NCBI GenBank assembly: GCA_027924645.1
Contig: BSBN01000845.1
Location: 2,294,001 to 2,358,000 of the forward strand
Direction: 5' to 3'
Length of the DNA stretch: 64,000 nt
Origin: Cunninghamia lanceolata
Taxonomy: Eukaryota; Streptophyta; Pinopsida; Cupressales; Cupressaceae
The number at the start of each line of letters is the position of its first letter. Within the stretch, counting starts at the first letter, position 1. The notes below the pieces were generated by a model that was not told the origin of the DNA, made no database searches, and was given only the letters and a program-made list of their open reading frames with translations. The position numbers were made by a program, and so were the translations under genes. Below, piece after piece: positions 1-12,366 of the stretch.

Positions 1-989
1 CATAGACCATACTCAACTATCCTTTTTAGATATCTAAAAATCCTCTTGATTGCCATGACATGAGATTCTCTAGGATCAGCCTGAAATCTAGCAACAAGAC
101 CAACAGCTTGCATAATGTCTGGTCTAGTTTGAGTGAGATACAACAGTCCTCCAATCATTGACCTATACTTTGTCTGATCAACCTTAGGAGAATCATCATC
201 TTTGCTCAATTTACATCTGGTTGCCATGGGAGTATTCATTGGTTTTGAGTCTTCCATCCCAAAAATTTTCAACAATTCTTTCACATATTTGGTCTGAGAA
301 ATGAAGATTCCTTTCTTTGTTTGAGTGATTTGTAGACCCAAGAAGAAATTCATTTCACCAAGCATGGACATCTCAAACTCACTTTTCATTTGATTTGCAA
401 AAGTTTTACACATACTATCTCTTCCTCCAAAAATGATATCATCAACAAACACTTCAACAATCAAGATGTTTTCATGATCAATTTTGAAATATAAATTACT
501 GTCAGTAGTACCTTCGTTGAAACCAATCTTCAAAAGATGTTTATCCAATCTTTCATACCAAGCTCTTGGGGCTTGCTTTAGTCCATACAGTGCTTTTTTC
601 AACTTGTAGACCATATTACTATGATCAGACAATTGAAATCCATTCGATTGTTCAATGTACACTTCTTGTTCTAAGTCACCATTTAGGAAGGCAGACTTGA
701 CATCCATCTGATATACTTTGAAATCCTTGAAGGCAGAAAAAGCAAGAAATAATCTAACTGCTTCAATTCTTGCCATCGGAGCAAAAGTTTCTTCAAAATC
801 AACTCCTTCTATTTGAGAATAGCCCTTGCAGACCAATCTGGCTTTATTTCTGATTACTTCACCAATTTCATTTAATTTGTTCTGGAAGACCCATTTGGTT
901 CCAATCACATTCTTATTTCTAGGTCTGGGAACAAGATCCCAAGTGTGATTTTTCTCAATTTGCATCAACTCTTCCTCCATTGCTTTGGT
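1..989 (-). pseudogene. Copia element C: reverse transcriptase and start of RNase H region (runs off left edge)
   Basis: Read on the minus strand, this stretch is an open frame of about 329 codons that continues past the window's left edge. It shows the Copia RT landmarks in order: TFAP-like [36 protein letters not shown], the catalytic pair in FVDDIIFGG (near 440-450), then FFLGLQI and the conserved [10 protein letters not shown]. The wording of these motifs ([25 protein letters not shown]) is that of the Sirevirus/Maximus-SIRE lineage. The frame is cut off from the upstream integrase part by a TAG at 987-989, where a Trp codon is expected by comparison with element D (sequence ESWTKAM). The enzyme would copy element RNA into DNA in virus-like particles. 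This copy is unlikely to be active because other parts of the polyprotein are broken. Confidence 0.92.
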
Positions 990-2102
990 CTAGTTTTCAT
1001 CATTGCGGGCTTCATTTATTGTCTTAGGTTCAATCTTTGAAATCAGACAATACTCATCTAAATTTTGAGCAATTCTCCTTCTAATTTGCACACCTTTGCT
1101 TTTGTCACCTATTATCTGATCTTCAGAGTGGTTCAGTCTTACATACCTTGGAACTTTGGGAGTTTCTTGCACTTCTGCTTCTTGATTAGGCTCATTCGAA
1201 CTTATCTCTTATTCCTAATTTACCGGATCAGTTTGAATCTGATTTTCAGAAGAGGTTTGGGCTCCTTGAATCAGAACACCATTCTGATCATCTTCATCAT
1301 ATTCATAAAACCTTGAGGGTTTCTCAATTCCCTCATCAACCTTCACATTTGTTCTTTCTATTATCTTTCTCAGTCTCTTGTTATAACATCGGTATGCTTT
1401 TCTTTGAGTAGAGTAACCCAAGAATATTCCTTCATCACTTCTGGCATCAAACTTTCCTAGATCTTCATCTCTTTGAATGTGACATTTTCTACCAAAAACT
1501 CTGAAATACCTCACAGTAGGAGTGATGCCAAACCAAAGTTCATAAGGAGTCTTACCGGTATTGTTTCTGATTTGAACTCTATTGAGAGTATAGACTGCAG
1601 TGCTGACAGCTTCTCTCCAATAGATCTAAGGAACATTTGCTTCCATCATCATGGTCCTAGAAGCTTCCTGGATGGTCCAGTTCTTTCTTTCCACTAATCC
1701 ATTCTGCTGTGGAGTCCTAGGAGCAAATAAATGTCTCTTCATTCCATGTTTTTCACAGAACTCTAAGAACTCACCGGATGTGAATTCCCCACCTCTATCA
1801 GACCTCAGACATTTTAGTTTTAATCCAGTTTCATTTTCTACCATAGCCTTAAATATTTTGAATTTCTCAAGAGCTTCTGATTTCTCTTTTAGAAAGGTTA
1901 CCCACATCATCCGGGAATAGTCATCAATTAGTAACATGAAGTATCTATCACCTTGCACAATCCTGGTTCTTGTCGGGCCACAAAGATCAGTATGAACTAA
2001 GTCCAATAATCTGGTAGAGGACAATTCCTTACTCTTGAATGTGACTCTGCTCAGCTTACCCAACTGACATTCTTTACACAAGCTATTTGTAGGTTTCACC
2101 AT
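990..2102 (-). pseudogene. Copia element C: integrase region, broken by stops
   Basis: Continuation of the element C polyprotein upstream of RT. The piece at 1626-2102 has the integrase core: CKECQLGKLSR (second half of the HHCC zinc site), DLVHTDLCGP with the first catalytic Asp, DDYSRMMWV with the second, and the APRTPQQNGLVERKN block around the catalytic Glu. The next piece (1215-1625) holds the C-terminal part, TPYELWFGITP and IFLGYSTQRKAYRCYN. A TAG at 1623-1625 stands where element D has Gln (VPQIYW). Further stops occur at about 1207-1214, and at 987-989 where the RT part begins. No frameshift is needed between these pieces as far as I can see. The activity would be insertion of the cDNA into the host genome, but this copy is inactive. 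Confidence 0.9.
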
Positions 2103-2105
2103 ATT

Positions 2106-3548
2106 TCAAAGATCTCTTACAGCTTGAGTATTACTTATCTTGATGATATTATCAAAATTCACATGACACATTCTCCTATGCCATAACCAACTTTGATCAA
2201 CTTGAGCAAAAAGGTAACTCTTACCAGTACCAACCAAGTGGAAGATATTACCTTTAGTTTGGGTACTGGATGCAATCTCTATTCTGGAACTTTCAAAGAT
2301 CTTGCATTTTCCATTCTTGAACCGGAGATCACAGCCTTTGTCCACCAACTGTCCAACACTGAGAAGATTGTGCTTCAAACCTTCAACATATAGTACATTA
2401 CTGGTTTTGTTCCTTCCATCAAAAGAAATAGTTCCTCTTCCTCTGATTCTACCAGCAGAATTATCACCAAACTTTACCACTCCTTCTTCATACCTTTCCA
2501 AATCTATGAGCTTATTTTTGTCACCTGTCATATGGTGAGAGCAACCACTGTCAATGACCCAGTCATCCTTTTCTTTCATTTGAACAACTAGAGCTCTTTC
2601 TATAACTTTATGATTAACAGATTCAGAGGATAGTGGTTCTTCTTCCTTGATGGCAATAAACACCCAATCACTTCTGGATTTGTTTCCTGTCTCTAATTCA
2701 TCATCTATCACTCCTTCATTATCATCTTCTTCACAAACATAGTAGCAATTCTTTTGGAACCTTGATCTGTTAGGATTTGACCTTGAAAATCTTTCTTGAC
2801 ACTTTGAGGCAAAATGACCAATCTTATTGCAGTTAAAACACTTAAAAGGCAATTTTCCTTCTTACTTACCGGATCCTCTTGGTAGTCTCTTTACAATAAG
2901 GGCTTCAAGCTGAGCAGTTTCTACTTCTTCTTCTTCCAGATCTTTTCTTGCTTTTTCATACCATGATAGCTTCCTTGATGAATTCTCTCCTGGATCAAAC
3001 CTTTGTTTACCTTTTAACAAAGGCACTGGCTTTGAATGCAGATTCAGTCTTGGGGGTTTATCTCCAAACTCTGTCATTTCAAATGCAGCCAATTTTCCAG
3101 CCAATTGATCTCTTGTGATAGTTGTATGGGCTCTGAATTCTTCAATGGCAGCAGCCTTGATTTTATAAGAAGCAGGAAGGGATCTGATAATTTTGCCAAC
3201 TATCTCATCTTCATCCAAGACTCCACCAGCATTTCTAATTCCACAAACAAGCTCATTTACTCTTGGCATAAAAGTAGTGATGTTTTCATCTTCTCTCATC
3301 TTCAGATTTTCAAATTTTCCTTTCAGACTTTGTAACCTTGCACATTTAACATACTTGTCTCCTTCATGCAAAAGTTCCAGTTTTTGCCAAATCTCAAAAG
3401 TAGTTGGTAGGTCAATAACATTTGAGAGCTCTGAATTAGATAATGCGCTTAGAAGAGCTTCTATAGTCCGTAGATTGTTTTTAGCATCTGTAATTTCATT
3501 TGAGGCTTTTAGACCACCGTATGGAGGTGTATACTGTGTTGTAGCCAT
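2106..3548 (-). pseudogene. Copia element C: Gag and protease region
   Basis: The start codon at 3548 begins MATTQYTPPYGG, about 150 bases after the primer-binding site. The first 229 codons are a Copia-type Gag (the UBN2/Retrotran_gag_2 fold, with the typical SLKGKFENLKM and ENITTFMPRVNELV stretches). A TAA at about 2853-2858 interrupts just before KLPFKCFNCNKIGHFASKC, a CX2CX4HX4C zinc knuckle; the related element A has Tyr at the stop position. Downstream, VIDSGCSHHMTGD carries the protease active-site DSG, followed by the pre-integrase WLWHRRMCHVN histidine motif. A TGA at 2103-2105 separates this piece from the integrase. Gag would form the particle and the protease would process it. Confidence 0.92.
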
Positions 3549-3698
3549 GGTCTAGTATGCCATTCCCATACATTACAAGTGACATTTCATGCAAACTTTC
3601 CAGAGATTAAAATTGGTTTCATCAAACTTCAGACTATCCTTCTTATAAGATGACATCCTGGATCTCCTCAAGTGGTTAAGCTCCTTTTAGAGGAACTT

Positions 3699-3711
3699 GG
3701 CTCTGATACCA
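3699..3711 (-). promoter_or_regulatory. Primer-binding site of element C
   Basis: On the minus strand the sequence TGGTATCAGAGCC follows two bases after the 5' LTR. It is complementary to the 3' end of the plant initiator methionine tRNA, the usual primer of plant Copia elements. Confidence 0.9.
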
Positions 3712-3713
3712 AT

Positions 3714-4963
3714 TGTTAGACTTAGGGCACACAACTGAGAGGGGGGGTGAATCAGTTGTGCAAAACTTTCTTTTAATTAAACACTTAATTCCACTTTACA
3801 ATTCAGCAGTATAATAATAAATCAATCAAGGAAACACAATGCAACAAAATACGAGCAGAAACATATCAACACATGAGACACCAAGATTTTGATGTGGAAA
3901 ACCTAGTTAAGGGAAAAACCATGGGGTGATTAACCCAAGATTGTATTCTCTGTTAGAAGAATAGAAAGAACAAAATGGCACATGCCAATTAGGGCTCACT
4001 ACCCAAGCACACTGCTCACAAGAGGTTCACTGCCTACAAGAGACACACTGTCTACAAAGAAATAAGTATCACCTACTTGAACTGGAAAATAGCATCTTCA
4101 CCATGCTTGAATTAGTTCCATTTAAGCCCAAAACTTCTACTCTGCCTTTCGCTCTCATCCTTGCTACCACACACTCATCTCCACAAGAACAACTTTGAAA
4201 TGACTTTACAATCCCTTATTTATACAAGACATCAACTTAGGAATGATCATCTAAGTCGGCAAACATTAACAAGAACATCCGCAGGATGTGTAACTCATCC
4301 AGTCGGCCAATCTCTAGAAGAACACTATCATCTGGAAGTTAATCTTCAATTGCGAGCTCCAACTCTAATGCGGATCACCAACACGAACTGGACATGATCC
4401 AAAGACCTCCACAAGCTTTTCTAAATCACCAAGAACATCCACACTTCATCTACTTACTGAAATCCATCTCCTCTTCATCCGGAACCTCAGGAACATAGTC
4501 TGTCATTACTATCACAAAGGAATAGATGCTTGCAGATCTTCAAACCATGAACCAATCTAGTTGACACTCCATAAAGACTTCCTCAACACTCCCTCAAATC
4601 TGCAGAATAGGAAAATGCAATTTCGGATCTCACCGGACCTATCTGTAACACTTTGTCACCACTGAACATTTGCCAGAACCAGTTTTACTTGAGCGGCCAC
4701 AACTTCTTCAGATCTTCATGCGGACCTCTAAAATCTCTACTGAATCATCTTAAGACACATATCTACAAACCCTTTAAACTGCATCCTCTGATCCTCATCC
4801 TATCTGGGACTTTTACCTTACTGTCTTCACTATTCTTCTCTGTTCTTGACTAGGACTAATTTTCTCAATATCCTCAGCACTCAGCTCATCCAATCCCTTT
4901 CATCAATGCAATAGGAATATGTTGACATCAATGACAATACTGATTAGTCCCATACTTGCAACA
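3714..4963 (-). repeat. 5' LTR of Copia element C
   Basis: 1250 bp. On the minus strand it begins TGTTGCAAGTATGG and ends CTAACA, next to the primer-binding site. It matches the 3' LTR of element D (23418-24724) along its length, including the outer ends and the block around TACAATCTTGGGTTA. It abuts element A's protease-region sequence at 4964, which shows that C was inserted into A. The five bases outside the LTR are TTGTC (4964-4968). The partner LTR is beyond the left edge, so the target-site duplication cannot be confirmed here. Confidence 0.9.
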
Positions 4964-6172
4964 TTGTCAACCAACTATCCAACACTAAGAAGATTATGCT
5001 TCAACCCTTCTACATACAAAACATCATTAGTGTTATTCTTACCATCAAGAGAGATGGATCCTTTGCCACGGATTCTACCAGCTAAATTGTCTCCAAACTT
5101 CACAATTCCACCTTCATATCATTCCAAACTTACAAACTTACTTTTATCACCAGTCATATGATGAGAACATCCACTATCAATCACCCATTCATCCTTTTCT
5201 TCAACCTGAGCAGCCAAGGCACTTTCCACATTCACACAGCTAGGAGATTCAGTAGGCAACGGATCTTCTTCTTTGATAGCAAAGAACACCCATTCATTTC
5301 CAGAGGTACTTCCCATATCAGATTCATCATCTGTGACTCCTTCATCAGTAGCTTCTTAGACATAGTAGCATTTCTTCTGAACCCTAGGTCTGTTAGGGTT
5401 TGGCTTTGAAACCCTCTCTAGACATCTTGAAGCAAAATGACCAATCTTATTGCAAGAAAAACATTTGAAAGGCAACTTTCCTTCATACTTACCGAATCCT
5501 CTTGGTAATCTTTTGGCAATAAGGGCTTCAAGTTCTCCAAGATCATATTCATCTTCTTTAAGTTCCTTCCTTGCCTTCTCATATCTTGTTAGTCTTCTTG
5601 AAGAGCTTTCACCTGGATCAAATCTTTTCTTTCTAAAAACATTGGCTTTAAATGCAGATTTTGATTTAGGAAGAGAATCACCAAACTCACTCATTTCAAA
5701 TGCTGAAAGCTTGCCAATCAACTGATCCCTTGTAACATCTATCATAGTCTTGATCTCCTCAATAGCAGCAACTCTATGCTTGTATGAAGCAGATAAGGAT
5801 TTGAGCACCTTGCCAACAATCTCTAATTCTTCCAGTTTTCCACCAGCACACCTGATACTGCACACAAGTTCATTCTCCTTCTGGATGTAGGAAGTGATGT
5901 TTTCATCTTCACTCATCCTCAAACATTCGTATCTACCCTTCAGGCTCTGTAGCTTAGCACATTTGACATATGCATCACCTTCATACAGATTTTCCAACTT
6001 CTTCCAGATTCCATGAGCAGTTTGCAATTCCAAGACATTTGTCATTTCTGTATTAGTTAGGGCACTCAACAATGCTTCCTTAGCCCAAATGTTGTATTTA
6101 GCTTCTTTCATTTGATATGGAGTTGTAGGACCATTCTGCGAAGGAGTATACTCATTCTTAGTTATCAACCAA
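4964..6172 (-). pseudogene. Copia element A: Gag-protease region, interrupted by elements B and C
   Basis: A second, diverged copy of the same Gag-protease gene as in element C. The Gag core (LQSLKGRYECLRM, ENITSYIQKENELV) lies at about 5400-6130, the zinc knuckle CFSCNKIGHFASRC near 5420-5460, and the protease motif VIDSGCSHHMTGDKSK near 5140-5190. The frame is closed at about 5353-5358 by a stop after KKCYYV. At 4963 it is cut by the LTR of element C, and at 6172-6177 by the LTR of element B, close to the original start codon. Its continuation on the other side of B is at 13644-13794. The product would be a structural particle protein, but this copy is dead. Confidence 0.9.
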
Positions 6173-6177
6173 TAAGG
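6173..6177. repeat. Target-site duplication of element B, left copy (TAAGG)
   Basis: TAAGG immediately left of element B's 5' LTR; the same five bases lie immediately right of its 3' LTR at 13639-13643. The exact match fixes the element's ends. Confidence 0.93.
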
Positions 6178-7286
6178 TGTTGGCAAGAGACACTTCTAGG
6201 ACTCATAAGTGTTGCCATTGATGGCAACAAAGTATATCCCACATATCTGCAATATGTAAATTACTCATACCGGAAGTCAGATTGGAGACAAGTTGGTCCA
6301 GTAGTCAAGAACAGAGCATATTGTAAGGTCTGACAGTTGGGTCTGGAACTCTCTGATGGTAAAACATAGCATGTTACAGATCTAGATGATTGATAAAGAG
6401 TATCTGAACTACTATATTCCAAAGATTTAACCTCTAGTGACAAAGCTTGTGAAAGATATAAGCATCTGAGTATCGGACTCCAATAAGATAGTGTAGACAA
6501 AGGAAGAACTCAACAACATGGTATCAGACCCCAATCTAGATGTGTAGAAGGTGTTGATCAAATAGCTTGAAGTGTTCTATGATGTTGTCCAACACAAATA
6601 ATGACTTCTATGCCTAAGTTTTTCGTGTGCATCATCAATCAAGTATGGATTCAGCCAACAGAATAGTAACTTGCAAATATCCTAAGTGTTTTTGTTGCAG
6701 ACTAGAAAGTTGTTGGAAATCCTGGATGTGGATACATATACCCAATGGATTCATGCTTGTGAAGATGGAATAGTGATTGTATATTGTATAAAGTGTGAAG
6801 AAAAGTAGTGAAAAGTGTGAAGAGAGTAATCCAAGCTCAGAATGTGACAGAAGAGTGACACTAAGCAGAGGAAGAATGAAATGTGCTAGATCAGTATATT
6901 GAGCCTAACCGGAACTAAATTCTTACATATGTAGATGTTGTTTATCAGTTCAAACACATTGGTATCATGTGTAAGTCTCTAGTAGGCAGTGAGCCTCTTG
7001 TGAGTAGTGTTCTCGGGCAGTGAGCCCTAACTAGAAAGTGCCATTTTGTACTTCTTATTCTTTTAACAGAGAATACAATCTTGGGTTAGTCACCCCGTGG
7101 TTTTTCCCTTAACAGGGTTTCCACGTAAAAATCCTTGTGTTATGTATGTTAATTTCATTTCTATTCTTATGGTTGCTTATGCTTTCATGTTTTTATATAG
7201 CACTGGTTGTTAAGAAAGTTAAAGTAAGAAAATTTTTAAGATAACTGATTCACCTCCCCTCTCAGTTATCTACCTTGTTTCCAACA
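6178..7286 (+). repeat. 5' LTR of element B
   Basis: 1109 bp, starting TGTTGGCAAGAGAC and ending TTTCCAACA. It matches 12531-13638. The last 290 bases (from about 6995) are homologous to the last 330 bases of element D's LTR, including TACAATCTTGGGTTAGTCAC and the CTCAGTT(A/G)TCT block near the end. The beginning shares only the GTGTTG(C/T)CATTGATG motif. Confidence 0.93.
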
Positions 7287-7287
7287 A

Positions 7288-7302
7288 TTGGTATCAGAGC
7301 CA
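7288..7302 (+). promoter_or_regulatory. Primer-binding site of element B
   Basis: TTGGTATCAGAGCC directly after the 5' LTR, complementary to the 3' end of initiator Met tRNA; the same site is used by elements C, E and G. Confidence 0.92.
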
Positions 7303-7350
7303 AGTTCCTCTGAAAAATCCTAACATCTTGAGGAAGATCTGGGAATCTTA

Positions 7351-8487
7351 ATGGATGCATATGGTATGAAAGAACAACTTCAGTTTGCCCTAGATGATCT
7401 TGAACAATCCCAGTATGAGGTCAATAATTTAAGAGAGCGACTCAAGGAAGCTGATGATTTCATCAATGAGCTAAAAGAAAAACTCAGTAATTCTATGAAA
7501 AAGAGAAAGGAACTACTTCAGAAGTTAGCAAATCAGAATGAAGCCAATAATAATGATGAGGATCTGAATGAGAAAACTAAGCTATGTGAGAAGTTGTCAA
7601 AAGAAGTTATTATGATAAGACATGAAATGGAATTAGGGGTTATGAAATTCACCCAAGAAATTGAAGAGAAGAGAAAGACTGAAGATAACTTAAAACAATC
7701 CCTCAAGGAGAAAATAGAGGACTGCCACAAAATGGATAGAATAATCAAACATCTTGAATTTGATCTTGAAGAAGCTAGATACAATGAAGAACAACTTGAG
7801 AGCCAGATTGACACTCTTAAATAAGATCTTCAATCTGCAAATGAATACGAAGAAAAATTCAAAATAAGCTCAGCCCAACTTGAATTTCTTCTTGAAAGTC
7901 AAAAAAGGATAGATGATAAGCATGGCTTGGGATATGAGAAAGGTGAAAGCTCTAGATCTGGTCAAAAGAACTTTGGACCAAGAAGACCAAGAAACAAGCC
8001 TAGAAGACCTCTGGTAAGGCAACCAAATGCTCAAAGATATCCATCTTTCAATGGAAACTGCTTCAGTTGCAACAAATTTGGTCATGAAACAACTCAGTGC
8101 AAGAACAGAATGAATCAGAATAATCCATCCTTCTTCGGTCAATGTTTTAATTGCAAAAGGTATGGTCACAAATCTCATGAATACAAAAACATACAAATGA
8201 ATAATTCTTTCAATGGTAGATGCTTTGCACGCAATAGAATGGGACACATAGCTAATCAGTGTAGATCAAGAGGATATCAATCAAATAAGCAAGGAAATGT
8301 TGTGTGTTACAATTGCAATAAATCTGGTCATATAGCTAGATTCTGCAGAAGTAGAAATCATGATGGAAAGGGTCTGGTAAAACATGATCAGAAATTAGAT
8401 AAAGGAAAAGGTAAAGTGAATGCAGATGAGATTCAAAAAAGAGATGAGCAAGATTTGGATAAAGAAGAGCATGGTGAATACTGGTGA
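7351..8487 (+). pseudogene. Element B Gag-like ORF1: coiled coil plus four CCHC zinc knuckles
   Basis: Starts at the ATG at 7351, 50 bases after the primer-binding site. The first 157 codons are almost entirely charged heptad-type sequence (for example LKEADDFINELKEKL and IIKHLEFDLEEARYN), predicting a long coiled coil. A TAA at 7822-7824 interrupts, and the same frame then continues to 8487. The tail has a basic RRPRNKPRRPL stretch and four zinc knuckles: CFSCNKFGHETTQC (8059-8100, intact), CFNCKRYGHKSHEY (8143-8184, last Cys lost), CFARNRMGHIANQC (8221-8262, second Cys lost) and CYNCNKSGHIARFC (8305-8346, intact). This is the layout of a Sirevirus Gag nucleocapsid half, without the usual Copia capsid domain. 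It would bind RNA in particles. The single stop and two lost ligands suggest a decaying copy. Confidence 0.85.
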
Positions 8488-9172
8488 TGGATCTGCACCA
8501 GAATTCGGTGCTGATAATCCTTCCAGAAATTAAAAGATGAGCTTTGGCTCATGGGGAGCTGCAAAGAAGATCAAAATTCCCCCAGCCAGCTAGTTAGTGC
8601 CTGAATTCGGTACATTAAGTAAGAATCAAAGGTTGCGGATAAAAGGGTTTCTTGGAGGTTCATTTGAAATTCATTTAGTTAAGAGTTGAGAAATCCACTT
8701 ATAGATTTGAAGAAGTTGTGAGTAGGTCCGTTTCCCACAGCTATCCAGTAAAATAAAATTACACAAATAGATCCAGTATGATCTGAAATTGCAATTTTAT
8801 GGTCTTCAGATTTAGAGGCATGTTTTGAAAGGCTAAAGTTATGCTATTAACTCACCCAGATGATAATTTGAAGATCTGCACAATGATTCATGAGAAATTC
8901 ATTCTTAATAGGGTAGCTGGATGACTTAAAATGTGCATTTATTGCAACAAGGAATTAGGTTTTTGCACAGAGATAAAAGGCCTCCATTAATCATTTACAA
9001 CACTTTACACTCAGAAAGAAGAGAAAAGACCACTGTGAAGAGACCTTGCAGATTGTACAAGTTAAAGTTGAAGATCAAAATCAAGCAGAAATTTGCTCTG
9101 GCAGTTGCAACAAACCCTAAGGCGAAAAAGGTATTTCTTCTCTTCAAAATCTCTCCAAATTTCATTGCTTGA
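8488..9172 (+). other. Element B: non-coding spacer between ORF1 and ORF2
   Basis: 685 bp with no ORF worth calling. It may carry the signal by which the second ORF is expressed (an internal promoter or re-initiation region), but I see no clear TATA box or splice pair that proves this. Confidence 0.5.
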
Positions 9173-12100
9173 ATGGCTACTCCTATGGTTGTGAATGTCA
9201 CTAAGAGGCCAAGACCAAAATTTAAGAAACGCCCACACAAATCTGTAGAAGTTTATCCCTTCAGTGCGTTTTCCAGTATCCCTTATGGTGTTCCGTATGT
9301 AGAAGATATTAGGGTTTACATTCAGCAAACATTGAAGACCTTGGAGACTTAGAATTGATGGAAATATATTGTAAACAGTTAAGAACTAAGAATTTCGATC
9401 TCAAACTAGAATTCAAGGCCCTAAAAGACAAGCACTTTACACATTTCATTCATTTTTCATCTTTTTCCGAGGACGAATGGGTCCAGTATGTGTTGAGTAG
9501 GATGCATGATAACTTTATGTGGTTAATGAGCCCATTCAAAATAACCAAAGATACCATCAAGGCTGTAACTAGACTTCACTCAATTGGTGGGTTGCCTACA
9601 CTCAAATTTGTGAAAAATCAAACCGTAACAGAAGACACCGGATCAAAATATGACAAGAGGGCAATGACTATAGATGATATTGCTGATCCAGATGTCAAGT
9701 TTGCATCAATTGTAATTGGCTACAAGATTTAACACTCAAGTAGGGAAAATTTGGTATGTGGTACAGCAATCTATACTGCATATTAGATGGTGAACGAAAA
9801 TGTAGATTATGACTTGTGTGAGATTCTATTGAATCAACTGATGGAGAATCTGTAGAAGATTAAGAAAGATAAGAAAAATTCCTTCAAGTATGGCAATCTG
9901 GTGTTGTGCATGTTCTTCTATTTCATGAATGAGTTACTGGGATCAAAAGGTCTGATCTAGGCAAATGAAGACCTGTTGCAATTTAGATCAGGGATTATTT
10001 GTATGGACTTGGTGATGCACAAGCCCGAAAGACAGCTCTCTGGGGCTACTTCAAAAATTTCCAGAGCATGATGCATGCCAGAGAAAGAATACCAAAATCA
10101 ATAGTGGAGAAATACAAAAACATAGTTTGCTTCATGGTTGATATAGATCAATGCCTTATGGAGGCAGTTGATCCAAGAACTGTATGGGTGATGCCCATGG
10201 GTTATGAAGTTGATGAAAACATATTGGAGGTACATATTCAACACTTGCTAAGCCAACCTAAGGACACTGAGGCAGAGAGGTTTGCCACCTTTGATGAGAT
10301 AAACATAAAAATACATGTTGAATTAAGGATGCCAGAGTCAAAAAGAAAAGTGAGGAAGGAGGTTGAAGAAATTGCTAAAAGGTTTGGCTTAACAAAAGAG
10401 GTAGTAGATGCTAATAGAGAAAGAATAGAGAAAATTGAAAGGGAGAGGGAAGAATCAAAGAAAGAAAGTGTACTGGTAGAAGCCTCTACCCGGACAAGAT
10501 CTACCAGGACTTCTGCCCTTGTTTCTCCCAAAAGCTCAAAGACTGCAAAACCGGTAACCAAACATTCTAATAAAGGTGAAAAGAGAAAGAAGACTAAGGC
10601 CACAAGAACATATGTGAGCCTTAAGGATGATGAAGAGACAGAATCAGATGTGGAGGTCAGAGAATTAAAGAAATCCAAGAACAAACCCTCTAAGGATGAA
10701 AAGAATGATGAGGAGCAGAAGACAAAAGAGTTTGTTGAGAAACCCACTCTCTCAATTGAAGACATCATTAAGGTAGTCACTGTGGATGGAAATCTACAGC
10801 TGGTAATAGAATTCTATGATGAATACAATGATGCAGACAAGAGAATTCTTAAGGAAGCAATGGTAAGATACCTGAACATTTATAACAAAGCCTTCATTGA
10901 AATAATTTCCCTGATTCCTAAGAGCTTAGAAGAAATTTTGGAGTCAAGAAAAGAAAGTACAAAAGCAAAAGATTTGGAGATCCGGGAACAGATAATGATA
11001 CATTTATTTCCAACTATCACTCAAAAACAAATGGACATGGTCTTCAAGGATACCAAAGAAGAATTCTGGAGCAAGTCCAGAATGAACAAGCTCATGCTTG
11101 GAGAAACTAACCAAGTAGCTAATGAGACAAAAGAAATTCTCTGGAGTCCCTTAAAAAGGTTCAATCTTAACATTGTAGAGGAAACAAATGAAGAGCCTTC
11201 TGACATGGATGTTGACGGATTAAAGAAAATTGATGAAGAGCCCTCTTACATGGATGTCGAAGTATTAAAGAAAATTGATGAAGAGCCATCTGAGGCATTA
11301 GACTCCTCTATTCTAGAAGAGGAAGGACAGCAAGAAGGGCCAAACACCACTAATGACAATAAGCAAAGTAGTCTGGATGCCCCCAAAGAAAAGGTAGTTG
11401 AGACTATAAGAGACACTGTAGAAGTAGTACAAAGTTTCTTGGACAAGGAAGTTGTAGAGTTGGATGAACCTGAATTGATTCAAGGGCCACTGAATCTGGA
11501 TACTCTCTCCCTAGTTTAGATAATGAAGATAGCATCTTTTTCTCAGGCCAAAGATAAAGAAAAACTTCTGAAATCTCATATGGAGGATAGTGAACTGCTA
11601 AATATCACTTCCGGAGTGCTAGAGAAGATCATGCCCACTTTTCAGAAGGATCCATCTGCCTCTCCATCCGGTAATCTGAAGAACCTAGTCAATTCTGTTA
11701 ATACTCATTTTGAGTCTTTGGAAAAATCAGTAGAAACTAAAGGAGTTCTTGGGGAAAAGATTCACTAAGGTACAAGGACTAATTGCTAATGATATAAAAA
11801 CCCTAGACATTGCCATAAAGAGAATTGAAAATGCTCTTAAGAATGGTGGGGACATATACAAATTTTGTTTAACTTGGCCTAAAGTGACAGAGGACATTGA
11901 GAAAAGAAATGAAAGAACAAGAAGGAAAACTATCAAGTCTATCTCAGAATTTTGACCCCCTTACTACCTCTCTGGCGAATCAAGAATGCCAAGCTGTTGT
12001 TATAATTAATGAAATAAAAAAATTGGTTAAAGAGAAGAAGAACATAATGAATAGAATGGGTGAACTCAGGGGGATAATCATCCCTAAGTTAGAGGTGATG

Positions 12101-12286
12101 CATGATGCCCTGGCAGATGCACAAAGTACAGCCCGGACCAGTGATCCAACAGACTTAAAGAGGGCAGAAGCATATACATTTTTGTTGAGTGGACACATCT
12201 CCATTTTGGATAGGATGAAGAGAAGTTGGGCCATAGAGCTTGTACAGTTGAAGACTACATTTGCAGATATACTTACGTATATGTAA
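9173..12286 (+). pseudogene. Element B ORF2: long accessory ORF, decayed
   Basis: The likely original start is the ATG at 9173 (MATPMVVNVTKRPRPKF). This frame stops at about 9351, but a one-base shift near 9325-9345 joins it to the 9355-9732 frame without losing sense. That part reads VLSRMHDNFMWLMSPFKITK and later MTIDDIADPDVKFAS, which resembles the conserved module of the 'putative plant transposon protein' family often carried as an extra ORF by plant LTR elements. Several stops follow (9730-9999). Then comes a clean 507-codon stretch (9999-11519) rich in Lys and Glu, with two copies of a PS(D/Y)MDV-(D/E)-x-LKKIDEE repeat at about 11196-11292. Shorter pieces follow at 11523-11768, 11749-11955 and 11897-12286. 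The function is unknown; it contains no RT, integrase or protease motif. The ancestral protein was probably around 1000 residues. Confidence 0.75.
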
Positions 12287-12366
12287 GTTTTTCTTATGGA
12301 TTGTATGTACATATGTGGCTTTATATAGTAATCTTTTTCCACAATTTTGGTTTTCAGATCCCACTC

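Noticed and set aside
10238..10780. Minus-strand ORF of 180 codons
   Set aside because: Ser/Leu/Phe-rich shadow of the Lys/Glu-rich ORF2 of element B.
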